Assembly: GCF_905220365.1 (NCBI RefSeq)
Contig: NC_061131.1
Coordinates: 9,709,318 to 9,773,317, forward strand
Length of the DNA: 64,000 nt
From: Vanessa cardui
Taxonomy: Eukaryota; Arthropoda; Insecta; Lepidoptera; Nymphalidae
Direction: 5' to 3'
The notes beneath the pieces are model-generated. The model made no database searches, had not been told where the DNA came from, and saw only the letters and a list, made by a program, of their open reading frames with translations. Numbering within the stretch: the first letter of the stretch is position 1; each line of letters opens with the position of its first letter. Of this stretch, positions 45,815-58,000 are shown piece by piece. A program made the translations under genes and the position numbers.

Positions 45815-47429
45815 AATTAAATTAATTATTTAACTCTGTTGTTGACATGAACCAATACAACATTCGATTAAAATATTGATATTAATTTGACAAAGACTTT
45901 GCTTATAAGTAAATTTAATAATATGTTGTTAATTGTATGTTAGCAATGTATACAATTGAAAGAAAATTGAAAAAATTAGATACTAAAATAATCAAAATGA
46001 AACACTTTTTAATAAAATAAGACTAGACATTTTTAAATAGTTTTTCAATTAAAAGCTTTTGGATGTTTTTAGTAAATAATTTAAATTAATTAATTGCATA
46101 TTTATTTTACATTGAAAGTATTTGAAATTAATTATTTATAATATAAAAAAAAATACTTTTAATTTTAATTAATTATAATAATTAATGTTTGATTTCAATT
46201 TGTTATAACATAATTTCTTAATCTATGATATGTGTAATGTCACCTGCATAATATTGCAGTCTAGAATTGTTTCATTTGAAGATTGTTAATAAAATAAATT
46301 TGCAAAGGTTAATCAAGCTACTATCTACCGATACTAAGATCATCTATTCATATGTATAACATTGAAAATACTTTACGTACTTATCTAACTGGCTTTGCCA
46401 GCGACCCTGAATTTAACAGTACGCGCTTGAATTTAACAGAAAAGCAAAATCGGTCCAGCCGTTCCAGAGATTAGCCGGAACAAACAAACAGACAGACAGA
46501 CAGACCGGCAAAAATTATAAAAAAAATATTTTGGTATATGTACCGTGTATAAAATAAACATAAATACATATAACATAAATAAATACATATGCGTTGGTTA
46601 AAATAGGGCTATTTTAATATTACAAACAGACACTCAAATTTTATTATACATATGTATAGATTATTAGTGCAAATAAATGGCAAACAATCAATCAATCCAT
46701 ATAAATTTATTACATTTTTATGAACACTATTAAATTTAGGCAGCTGATAATTTTAAACGATTACAAATTCCGATCTCTGTATTGCTTGCTCTCTATAACC
46801 TATTGCACTGGTAAGCAGGAAGAGGAAAGATATACACGACTTGGAATTGACATGACATCATCGATATAGATCTAAAATAATCTGTGTTATACTCTACGTA
46901 AAGATATATTGATCAAGGACTGTTTTAAGTGCATAATTTCCATAGGAAATCGATAAAATTGCGCCGTTTCGTTTAAGAGATTTTATTCACTATTACTTTT
47001 TAGTGCACATTCATTTGTTTTAAAATAGTGTTTTGTTTGAAGTCGGTTCTTCTTTTTGTTAAAATTTTTATTTATTTTTTGATTTTAAGTGAAGCTGATG
47101 AAGAGTAACTAATTTTTCTTAATATGGATAGATTAAGCGTGCCACTTATATGAGTCAGGAACTACTTCGAGAAAAATTTCAAAAGAATGCGAATATAGCA
47201 AAAAATATACTTTAGAAAATGCGGCTTTAATACATGCGGCTTAAACTACAAGGTACCGCCCTCGAAAGAGCTGTAATCGACCTCAGTAAAAAAAACTTTG
47301 AAAAGAGCTTATATATGTCGTACATCATATGAAATCACATCACACACACAAAATTGTATTAAGTATAGTAAGAAGTTCAACCCCATATCGCACCGTAACA
47401 GTGAGCCGTTTAGAAGCTCCATCACTGCA

Positions 47430-47671
47430 TAGTATAAAACAAAGTCGCTTTTCTGTCCCTATATCTTTAAAACTACGCAACCGATTTTAACGTGTTTTTT
47501 TTAATAGATAGTGTAATTCAAGGGAAAGGTTTGTGTATATAACACATGAACAATATAGTAAAGAAACGCCGACAATTTTAGTAGTTTGCAATGTGATGTC
47601 GTAAGTAAACAATTTCTGTAGTATATTTAGTATCAGTATTGCACCCGTGCGAAGCCGGGATGGGTCGCTAG
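47430..47671 (+). mobile_element. Helitron-like non-autonomous element
   Basis: It runs from 'gcatagtataaaacaaagtc' to a GC-rich end (cccgtgcgaagccggga, tgggtcg) followed by CTAG and a host T. The same sequence in pieces is seen at 1-65, 37185-37740 and about 59690-59890. A 5' TC boundary is not certain. Confidence 0.7.
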
Positions 47672-48943
47672 TTGATTATAATATTCGCCTATGACAATTA
47701 TATGAACATAATCACGTTCCGGAAGGTGATTCCAACATCCAAGTAACCCATCAATAAAAAATTCGGCCGAGTATCGCTAACGTGCTCCTCAGAATTGTTA
47801 CGTTCCCTTCCATTCCGTTTTGTCATGGATTCTATGCTTAGAACCTTACCAAACTTTCACCAAACTACCCTTGAAGTATATCCTTCATAATAAAAAAGAA
47901 TCATCAAAATTGGTTAACACAATTTTGAGTTATTCACCTATTTATCGCGCACATACATAATGCAAATTTAAGACTTACATCGTTTTCATAGGGATGCCAT
48001 CATCAGAACAGGATAAAATTAAACGTTGGACCACACGGGAATCACTATCTTTCAAACAAAAAAAAATATATCAAAATCGGTCCACCCAGTGATTTTATAT
48101 GAGGTAATAAACATAAAAAAATACAGACGAATTGATAACCTCCTCCTTTTTGAAGTCGGTTGAAAATGAAACTTATTTCTGATTAATATTCATTTTGAAT
48201 TTATAAACTCCACTAATTAACGGTTAAACTAACTAAGCTACACAATAAGATCTATCATAATTATACCAAGTGTTTGGTTCAGAGAGATTAGTAATTCCCG
48301 CCCATTATAATCAACATATTCACGATTGTGTCTTATATATGCATTTAGTAAGCTCATCTATCCGTGGAAAACAAACACAAATCTCTGTTAATTTAATTGG
48401 ATCGGGTCGTGGTATGCTTCATGTATAACAAACCTCTTTTAAAGCCTCACAAAATGTTTGTTTAACTAATTACCGAACAGTAATTTAAATTTTTCGTAAC
48501 CATAAAGAACGTGCCAATATTTATCCTAATACTATAATTATATAGATACATACTTTACTAATTTATTCGTATTTGATTGTTTCTGTTTTCTGATATACCT
48601 AAGTACGAGTAGAATTTAATTTTACATATTTGTTAAGTTTACTCTTTACTCTACATTAGTAATTATAAAATTTGTTAAGGTTCTTATTGTATAACAAAAA
48701 TCGTTTTAACACGATAATACGAAAACAAAAAAATCATTGAGTACATTTAGTCCATAACAATTCAATCTTAAGAAGTGAAAGGTTGTGAGAGAGTGTGGAT
48801 TTGTTTTTCAACTTTATATATTTAATCAATAAGAGTTTATATACACGATTACATCATTTAGATATAGGCTACTTGTATTCTGCTAGATTAATCGACAGGG
48901 CCACGTTCATTCGTGTCACACTATCAACTGTAAAGTAAAGTAA

Positions 48944-49255
48944 AGTAACAGCCCATAAATTTCCCACTGCTGGGCTAAGGCCTCCTCTTTCACTAAGGAG
49001 AGGATTTGGACCATATTCCATCACGCTGTTCCAATGCCGTTTTATGAAATGCACATATGGCAGAATTTCGATGAAATTAGACACATGCAGGTTTCCTCAC
49101 GATGTTTTCCTTTACCGCCGAGCACGAGATGAATTATAAACACGAATTAAGCGCATATATATAGCGGTGCTTACCTGGGTTTGAGCTCGAAATCATTGGT
49201 TAAGATGCACGCTAACCACTAACTAACTAACTAATCCACTGGGCCATCTCAGCTC
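48944..49255 (-). mobile_element. tRNA-derived SINE, family B
   Basis: A minus-strand copy with tail, body and a decayed tRNA head (the B-box region reads gagctcgaaatc on the plus strand). Moderately diverged from the copies at 12.6 kb and 17.6 kb. Confidence 0.8.
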
Positions 49256-50272
49256 ACATCTATCCATTGTTATAGATCAAAATGTATGCTTATCAAAAAT
49301 ATTGTTCAAGTATACAAATAAATGTAGGTTAAAATTACTAAAAACAGTGCAATGCTCCATGCGTTGCAATAAAATAAATATATTTTCATCTTATACATAG
49401 CAACGAAGAATTAAGTTTACGCCTCACGCATGAGAGAAGAAATGACAGCAAAGGGGGCCGTGACGATATAAGCATCATGCCATTTGCATTGTCCTCACGA
49501 CATACGAGTTGATCTCACATCCCAAGCGCTGCAATACAGGAAACTTCTTGTTCATATATGAAAATCACTATGACCTGATATTATGTAATTATTCTGCATT
49601 CTAAATTAAAAAATATAAGCCAGTAAACTCATTTGAGAATCATATTTGACGCTTTTGTAACAAAAGTTTCTTATTTACTATCTTTTAAGAGTCAACTCGT
49701 GACGGGTAACTTTCTGATTAAAAACTTTCTTGAACCAAAATGCAAGAAACAGTGCATTGATACAACAGTCTTGAAACCATTGCATAAGTTTACTGAATAT
49801 TTTTTTGGATTACTGAGTTACTTCAAAATTATCTTTCAATTTTGTGACTCATAAAAGCTCTATTTATACTATACTTAGGAATGCGTACTAAATTACTAAT
49901 GCGTTTGTAAATAATGATAATGCGATAGAGCGAGTGAACTATCTCAAAATAATTTTAAGATTAAATATGTGTATTTGTTCTCGATATTCGTTTGGAACTG
50001 GCGTCATACATACATATATATACAGACATAAACATTATGCAGAGATATATATTTTTAATATTAAACTTACTATTAGAATATGTTAAACAGGGTATTGAGT
50101 GGAATTTAACCCATACCCGTTACATATTTTCAAATTCAGTTACAATTAAATAATAAAATATATTAATATAACTAGTAATTACTGGCTTGGCACGTGTAAT
50201 TGATATGTATCGTTATTTCGTATTATGACCAAATTACATACAAATTGTAGCCTTTGTGCAATTCTGATATAC

Positions 50273-50937
50273 CGTGTCAGTACTCATCATGTAATTTTTT
50301 TTGACGACCTCCATGGTCGAGTGGTGTGTACACCGGTTTTCATGGGTACGCCACTCTGAGGTCCCGGGTTCGATTCCCGGCCTAGTCGATGTAGATTACC
50401 AATAGTTTTCTATGTTGTCTTGGGTCTGGGTGTTTGTGGTGCCGTCGTTACTTCTGATTTCCATAACACAAGTGCTTCAGCTACTCACATTGGGATCAGA
50501 GTAATGTATGTGATGTTGTCTCATATTTATATTTATTATTTATTTAATTTTCCAGATAGACTCAGGCGACCTTTGCACGTCCTGAACGACGTAGCGATAG
50601 CTTCACTATCGCAAACGAGCCATTTGTAGGGAAAACCACCACACTATACACCTCACACTCACAGCGTTTCCGCCGGCGGAAACGAGGATCCAGATTAGCG
50701 ACGTCTCGGAGGCGGCCGAGACGTCAGTAAATTCACTCAGTGCTTAGATTCACTCCCCACCGACTTCGTTCTGAGCCGAGGTGCGATCTCATAGGATACA
50801 CCCTCAGGACGAACTTTAAATTTAAATTCGAGCCCCGCGCTCAACCTCAGGGCATTATCGGGACATTAGATTTCGCCTGAAAGACCGGTGACGCTGTACA
50901 GGCCAACAGCAATATTTCACACAAAAAAATAAAAAAA
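50273..50937 (+). mobile_element. 5'-truncated LINE-type retroposon with nested SINE, 12-bp target-site duplication
   Basis: Direct repeats ATTCTGATATAC lie at 50261-50272 and 50938-50949, the right one after an A-rich tail. The right part (about 50550-50930) is GC-richer and contains palindromes such as CGTTTCCGCCGGCGGAAACG and GACGTCTCGG...CCGAGACGTC, suggesting a structured LINE 3' UTR. The left part is interrupted by the SINE at 50311-50535. No ORF remains. Confidence 0.75.
50311..50535 (+). mobile_element. tRNA-derived SINE, family A, nested in a retroposon
   Basis: A full-length copy with A box (tggtcgagtggt) and canonical B box (GGTTCGATTCC). TAATTTT appears just before the head and again after the A/T tail and may be its target duplication. 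Unlike the copies in Relish it has no palindromic unit attached. Confidence 0.85.
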
Positions 50938-50949
50938 ATTCTGATATAC

Positions 50950-52258
50950 ATATAACCTATAGTTAGAGAGGCGAGGTAGATAAATGGCGTAATTCAACGG
51001 TACTGTCGAGATCTATCAAAATCGAAAAATAAAATAAATTCGAAAAGAAAAGCTCGTATGGTAAAAACCTTTTTAGCGGAGGGTTTGGCGTGTGGTTTTT
51101 CAAAAATGTTAAAAAAAAAATACAGTCACTGGGTCATTCTCAAAAAAAAAATTGAGTCATAATCAAAGTCACATAATTTAATCGTCGTTATTTCATATCA
51201 GTTTTTTTAACACCCCACTTTTCGAGATATACTCAAAAATCGAGTTTGAGTTTTTATGATGCTTCAAGTCAAAAAGTTTTAACTATGTTTTAACAAAAAT
51301 GTAGAGACCTTTTTTGTGTTATAAAATAAAATTACCTTTCTCGTTTATTTAAACTTTATTTTGTAAAATGTGTTGTTCGCGATTTATATGCTGCAACGCG
51401 TTCTTAGGACGACGAAATGGCTCCTCCACACTAACGGTCCACATTCCGGTAGATTTAATATTTTTGTAAGTTTTAGATTATATTAAAAAAATAAAAAATC
51501 GCGTTCGAGAATGCCGGATTAACCTTTTTTTTTATAATTTCACGACCCTATAACTCGGCGACTTATCAACAGATTAGTTAAATTTAGTCTTTAAACACTA
51601 AAATCAACCCCCAACATCTTAATCTGACGCGCTCAAGTATTTCAGACTATCGATTTTTTTTTTACTAATCTGATCGTCTATCCTAGGCGCGCGTCACCAC
51701 ATATAAATACTTTACATGGTTGTTCTATCAGGTCTAAGGTATCTCTCATATTTTAAACTGCCACGCTCGAGTATTGCCGAAAATTCCCCTATTTCCCAAA
51801 CTTATATATTCCCTAACTACAATTTTTGTAATAAATAATAACTAAAAATTTCATCTCAATCTGTACAGTAGATTTTTTGTGAATGAGCAACTAACATACA
51901 TACATCCTAACGAACTTTCGCATTTATAATATTCGTCTAATACACAAACATTCATCCTAACCACCATTCGCATTTATAACATTAGTAGGATTTATGTAGT
52001 GCTATAAATGTATTCATTAAATTAAACAAACTGCCGTATGAGTAAATTTTAAATATTTAACTAAATTATTTAGTTTTCTAAACATTATTATTTAGCAATA
52101 CCTTACGACAAGAAACTTCGTAGACGTGGTTGTAGAGCACAACTTTGCTCGTTAAGCATTGATCCAGTGATTACGTTGCTTTTGGTGAAAACTGATAGAC
52201 TTATAACATATGTACGGAAAGTAATTATAATAGATTAATAATAAATAATAATACATAA
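50950..52258. other. Non-coding stretch of unknown repetitive character
   Basis: No ORF of note. The 51050-51800 part has the short 'cgcgttcgagaatgccg', 'cgacctataactcggcgac' style phrases and many T/A runs that look like an old repeat, but I could not match it to another copy in the window. Confidence 0.5.
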
Positions 52259-52488
52259 ATATGAGACAACATCACATACATTACTCTGATCCCAATGTAG
52301 GTAGCTACAGCACTTGTGTTATGGAAAATCAGAAGTAACGAAGGTACCACAAACACACAGACCCGAAACGACACAGAAAACTAATGATAATCTTACGCTG
52401 ACTCTGCCGGGAATCGAACCCGGGACCTCGGAGTGGCGTACCCATGAAAACCGGTGTACACACCATTCGACCACGGAGGTTGTCAAAA
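52259..52488 (-). mobile_element. tRNA-derived SINE, family A
   Basis: A minus-strand full-length copy; the B box reads ggaatcgaaccc on the plus strand. No palindromic unit attached. Confidence 0.85.
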
Positions 52489-53067
52489 TTGATTATTTCA
52501 CTAAATTATTCATAATATTTTTTGGTTCAGATATTGCACATATAAGAATTATTAACATTACGGCCTTAACTATATACGAATAAGAATTAATAGTTACGGC
52601 ATAAATCCTTTTACCAGTGGAGGCAATAAGGCGAGGTATTACAGTATTTTTGGAGAATTATTTTTGTTTCATCAATTTATATTAAGCTCCACGTTTGTCT
52701 ATTGTTTAATACTTACTGCACTGTTACATACAGTGCAATATTCAAAATATATGTATTCATTGAATTTAAATTGAACAGAAAACTAATATATGTATAATTT
52801 ACTTTTAAAAGTTTCTTACAGAGTAAAAATAAAAAACAACAAAAGGAATATTAAGGTGTTTAAAATACTATCAAGAAATAAAAAAGGAATATGCACTAAA
52901 TGGTAAAAAGAACGTACGAAAGTAAAAACAATAGAAGTTGAAATTATTGCCTTATTTAAATGAATAGACATGGCGTGTAATAGATTTTAGCAACAAAAAT
53001 CCCAAATGTCTGAAACGATACAGTTTTATACCTATAAACGTAGATACCTTATTTGAGGATGTCGGTC

Positions 53068-53665
53068 TTTCAGGGGTTCATGTCAATCACCTCCTCGTGG
53101 TGCACCCTGGGCAACGGGGCAGGCTTGAGCTTGCTCGTCGGCCACGGCTAAGACTGGCGGGAGGGATGCCGTGTGGCTGCTCCTGGTACGTTCCTGGTTG
53201 GCGTCAGGGCGGACCATGTGAGTGGCCTCGTTGACTAGAAGGGAGTGGGAGGGTTCGCTACTCAAGCCTCCCAGGTGTATTACACCGGCGGTCAACTTCG
53301 GAGCCTACCGCAGGGCGTCAGCTTCGTTGACGCCCAGCCTCCAGTGGCGGACTCGGGGGAGTTCGTCACATGAGCATGTGGAGAATGAGGAGGAAAGCGC
53401 GCACTAGGCGCGCTTTCCACGTTAGTCATTCAGCCGCCTCACGGTGCCTGACGCTGGTGGGGTCGCGGTTGCATGCCCTGGGCGATCCTGTTGCCTCACC
53501 ACTCGGCGGCATGGTGGAAACCCGAGGATGATTTTAGAGGGTAGGACAGGGCTTTCAGCCCTGGCACGGGGCCCTTATGGCCCCGGTTGAGTCCCACATA
53601 CCTCTCCCAGTCCCCCGGCCGGGCGGGAGGCGTAAATGCCTTTCCGCCTCGTAAAACAAAAAAAA
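53068..53665 (+). mobile_element. 5'-truncated retroposon, GC-rich, with 9-bp target-site duplication and A-tail
   Basis: ATGTCGGTC occurs at 53059-53067 and again at 53666-53674, directly after a run of A. The insert is markedly GC-rich for this window, has no intact ORF and contains an 11-bp perfect hairpin at 53392-53418 (GGAAAGCGCGC arms). This is the look of a LINE 3' end or its non-autonomous derivative. The clade is not identified. Confidence 0.78.
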
Positions 53666-54483
53666 ATGTCGGTCGGTCAAAAGAGTTTTTTTTGACAATT
53701 TAGATTTGAAAATCCTTACTAAAAAGAGTGACATTGTAGAATTACTAACTAAAGTGTTTAAAAAAAACATATATATATATATATATATAAAATAGTTGTA
53801 GAGCGCATACAATATCATAGACAACACAATTTGGGTAAATACTAGTCATATTGTTTTTTTTTTCTTTCATAAAATAAACTTATCAAACATGAGCTTTCTT
53901 TTTTGCTGTGTCACGCACACTGAGACGTCCCATAACTATGATCGTCACTCACTCATTCTAATGCGATACGATAATAGTGGCACGCCTTTGTGATTGAATA
54001 GATCTATAACAGACTAATTGAACATTGCTTAACTTACTATTAAGAGCAAACCCGATAACTCAATAATTACCAAAGATATAGTTCAAGCATCAAATTTCCA
54101 AACATTTGAATATTTCATAAGCCATATGTATAATATAATAACAATTACGGTTCAACTAACTAGCAAAGCTACAATTTAATGTACCTATGTATTAAATGGA
54201 TAATCTACTTTGTAATTAAGTATTTTGCATTGCATACCGAGATATATGCATTTAATTATACATCAAATCGCATAATCGGTATAACATGATTTGTTTAGGA
54301 CTTAGTAATTAATCAGAAAGATATTTTGTTACAGAAACGTTAACAAATACATGTGATAATTTTAGAAAATAACAATCTATTTATTCTATAAATATCAATT
54401 TGAAACTCATCGCAAAAGATGAGCTTAAACAGTCAAGAGTGTGATATGCGAACCAATACTATTTTTTATATTTTTTTGGAATA

Positions 54484-54763
54484 GGTTGGCGGACGAGCAT
54501 ATGGGCCACCTGATGGTAAGTGGTCACCATCACCCATAGACAACGACGCTGTAAGAAATATTAACTATTCCTTACATCGTCAATGCGCCACCAACCTTGG
54601 GAACTAAGATGCTATGTCCCTTGTGCCTGTAGTTACACTGGCTCACTCACCTTTCAAACCGGAACACAACAATACTGCGTACTGTTGTTTAGCGGTAGAA
54701 TATCTGATGAGTGGGTGGTACCTGCCCAGGCAGGCTTGCACAGAGCCCTACCACCAAGGAAAT
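54484..54763 (-). repeat. Lepidopteran family C repeat, near full length
   Basis: The minus-strand counterpart of the 26.5-kb copy, with 'ccttggtggtagggctctgt' at its 5' end (54763 side) and 'ctcgtccgccaacctatt' at the 3' end. Confidence 0.8.
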
Positions 54764-54765
54764 AA

Positions 54766-56361
54766 TAAGAATATGTGTAATACGTATAAAAATTGCATAT
54801 CACCGTAAGTTGGTAGTTGACATTTCACAAGTGAAATACGACGTGAATTCTTTCTTGAACTGTATGAATGAATGTTGAACGAGTTATCCTCCGATGTTGC
54901 CTATACATCTTACGACTTCCTTACAAGTTATTACTGAGTAACTGAAACAGATACACACTCTTTTATAACATTTAATTAAAGCGACTCCTCTCATCATGTA
55001 CAATATGCTCTTGACCATTTTATCAATAGTAACGCATTGCCACAGGTGTCTGTTATAAAGATACATTGAACACTCAAACATTTAGTTAACAAAATTTTTA
55101 AACAAATTTTTAGTTTAGTATTTGGTATGATGAGATGTCTCAAGTGGGTGGCACCTTACAGGCTTGTTCAAAGCAAGCAAAATATTCAAACTAAACTCGA
55201 GTTTTTTATTAAAAAAATATTTAAATAATCAAAGAGTTTGGAAACTATATAGAAGCAATAAATCTTAAATCGACATCACATCAACCGATGCAGAAATAGA
55301 TCGGAACATCGTAAAATGAAATAATCAATACGATATAAATTTATATATTTTCAATGATTTTGAAATATTAATATTAAATTTTTAAAGAAATTATTTACTT
55401 GATATTCCAAGTAAAATATAAAATTTATAACCTTATTAGTTATTATACATAGAATATGGAAATGAGATCGATATCGCAGGAGGTTAATTGCCAATTTCAT
55501 AAACGTTATCAGGTAAACTTAATATTTTACTTCTAAATATTAAATAAGATTAAAAAAATACATGTGTATGTAACTTTATATTTGTTTGTTTTAAAGCAAT
55601 AATAACAAATGACACATAGGAAAAACAAAACAACCTATCAAAGGCGTTCAATAACGCTAAATAATATTTTTTGTTATTTGGATTTTAAAAGTATCTTAAG
55701 TTAAGCCGTATGAATTTCCATGATGTTTACAAATTCTAAATGTAAGCTAAATATAAAGATATTGAATACGCAATTCGCAAATTCATTTAATTGCTTATCT
55801 CCGCGGCCAAGATAACAGATGGCATAATCAAAAATAGAAATAATCTGAGTAAACGCAATCTTGGTTGAAATCGGTAAGAGATTACAGGGTAATTATTGGG
55901 AATGTGTTCAATTGAATAACACTGTATTTTGGTCCCTTTGCGTATTTATCAAAATGGTTTTAAGCTTTATTATTCAATTGTATTTTAGTCTGTTAATAGA
56001 CCCATTATGTTTAATATTATTATCCTTATTTCACATGAGACTTCTACTAATAAGTCTACTATTTGCACGTTTTCTACCTCAAGAAGGTTTGGCCATGTGC
56101 CATAATTATTTTTTATAATTTGGTACAGGAGATGTTTTAAAATAAATCCGTTAATTTTTTTATCAGTTAATTAATTTCTCTCAACTACCTCTTCAGTAAG
56201 TAGCCCTTTCAATTTGTTATATTTTTGTTTCATATTATATTTCCCAGGAGTGTTGTGCCTGTAAATTTAAACCAATTCTGAAAAAAACAAAAAAAGACAA
56301 AGCGCTAATAATATAATAAGTTTTAGTCACCCAAACGTCACTCAGGTTTCACAACATATAA
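54766..56361. other. Non-coding AT-rich stretch
   Basis: No supported gene. An 85-codon open frame at 55861-56118 is hydrophobic but has no conserved motif, no splice context and no recognisable family. Confidence 0.6.
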
Positions 56362-56800
56362 ACAGGCTATTTGACAATGCGAAATATAAATTGTGAATTA
56401 TTGTAATCTGTGTATATTATGAGTTTAAAAATGGTTATTTAGGTACTACCGAAAGTTGAAAATAATACTTAATTTATTCAAAAATCCATAAATAAAAATG
56501 TATTTTTTCAAACGTTTGTCACGTGACACAAAACGCTCCTGATTGGCCGGGCTTATAATGATGTCACTTTCTTGTAAACTTTGCTTTTCTACAATATGTA
56601 CCACAGATTAAAATACACGAAAGTGACGTAACCGACCCCATTGCAGCGCTATATTGTCATTGCGTTATTGCGCGCTATTTAAATATGGAATTTTTTATAT
56701 AATATTTTTCGGCAAATATGTACTAAAAAACACAACATTTACTGGGTTTCTTAACTTCTACTAAATAATATATGGATTTTTAAAACCAGTCAAATAGCCT
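56362..56800. mobile_element. MITE-like element with 'AGGCTATTTGAC' terminal inverted repeats
   Basis: AGGCTATTTGAC near 56365-56376 and its exact reverse complement near 56788-56799 bound about 435 bp without an ORF. Sequence between them is moderately CpG-rich in the middle (cacgtgacac, gattggccgg). The transposon superfamily is not determined. Confidence 0.6.
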
Positions 56801-57664
56801 ATTCTGTCAGCAGACCTGATTAAGTTAAAACTATTTTATATACCTATTTTGTGTTTTCACAGGTAATCAATGTGCGCAAAGTTACATAAAATGGGCTCAA
56901 GAGAATTCAAAAAAGCTTTTACAAGTATTGAAATAAATATGTAAATATATTAAGCTAAATAGAACCTTTGAATAAAAAGCAGGAGACAAATCATATATTT
57001 TTTAACAAACAATTTTAAGTCGTTTCGACCAAAGGGATTTATTCAATATGGAAGTTCTCCTAATGGCATGTACAGAGAAGACTCGCTAACTTTTAAAGTG
57101 TAAAAAGTTTCAAGTAAACTTTAGTTGTGGGAGGAAAGATTATATGTCTCATAAATATTTTATTTGCCATTTCGTTTTGGCGTAAGTGACCGTTGGCTTT
57201 TAATAAAATATTGACTTAGGCTGTTTATATTTCTTTAGAAGCATCTAAAGGATGATCTTAAGATGCTTTCGTGAAAGTCTTGTTCAATGTTCAAAAAACA
57301 CAATAACGGCTCCACAATTCTCACCAAAGACTATAATGGTTAATTCTGCTGGTAATAAAAGACAGTATTCCAAAATTAATTGGTTTTAGCAAATATGTTT
57401 AGTGAAAGGTATACAAATAGAGACTATTCCATTTTTATTAATAAATTTAGAAGTCATAGCAATATATATAATATAAAATACACAAATAAAAATTGTATAA
57501 TATACCTATAACTTGCATTCGGTGGTATACACACACCTATAAATGTAGGTAGCAAGCATTAATTACAGGTCTATTTGCCAGTGTTCATATTCAATAAAAG
57601 TATGAAGTATCCGTAATCAATAAATTAGTATTTGATTATGAGATATTTACTGTTTTTTTTTAAG

Positions 57665-58000
57665 TTACTTTTACATTTCGTCGTGTATCGTGACGTCTAT
57701 GCGGCGTAATTCGGGTCTTTGGGCGCGAAAAATTGGGAGTTAGTGTCTAGCCGCGTCGCGATCGCCCGCTTTTCGTGGTTGTCGGTATTTTCTCAATTTC
57801 TAAAGCGCTTGAAAAGTTTCCTGTATTGCTATATTAATGAATTTAATATAGAATATATACCAACCATAAAGTAGGTTTTAGTTAAATCACGAGAAAAACA
57901 TTAGTGTAATAACGAGCGAGTAAAAATATGAGTGGGTGTTTTAAATTATGTTGTTTGATAATTTATAATAAATATCTTTCTTTCAAATAAAGGTAAGAAG
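57665..58000 (+). promoter_or_regulatory. Candidate promoter and first exon (CpG-richer block)
   Basis: Within AT-rich DNA, 57670-57800 has a burst of CpG (gtcgtgtatcgtgacgtc, agccgcgtcgcgatcgcccg). About 130 bases further there is a short ATG frame (MSGCFKLCC...) and then a consensus-like donor, AAAG|GTAAGA, near 57994. The frame stops just before the donor, so this would be a 5' UTR exon with a small upstream ORF. No downstream exon is identified in the window. Confidence 0.3.

Larger units (their letters stand above)
45815..50260. other. AT-rich non-coding stretch with scattered repeats
   Basis: No gene seen. It contains a repeat at about 46390-46520 (gaccctgaatttaacag, cggtccagccgttccagaga, then (GACA)n) whose inverted counterpart lies at about 38225-38300, a Helitron-like element ending at 47671, a LINE-tail-like piece near 48120-48165 also seen at 35350-35395, and a family B SINE at 48944-49255. 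Confidence 0.65.

Noticed and set aside
53083..53407. Frames of 60-70 codons in a GC-rich block, first read as possible exons
   Set aside because: The block is bounded by a target-site duplication and A-tail, so it is a retroposon insertion.
55861..56118. 85-codon hydrophobic frame
   Set aside because: Composition reflects T-rich DNA; no motif or neighbouring exon.
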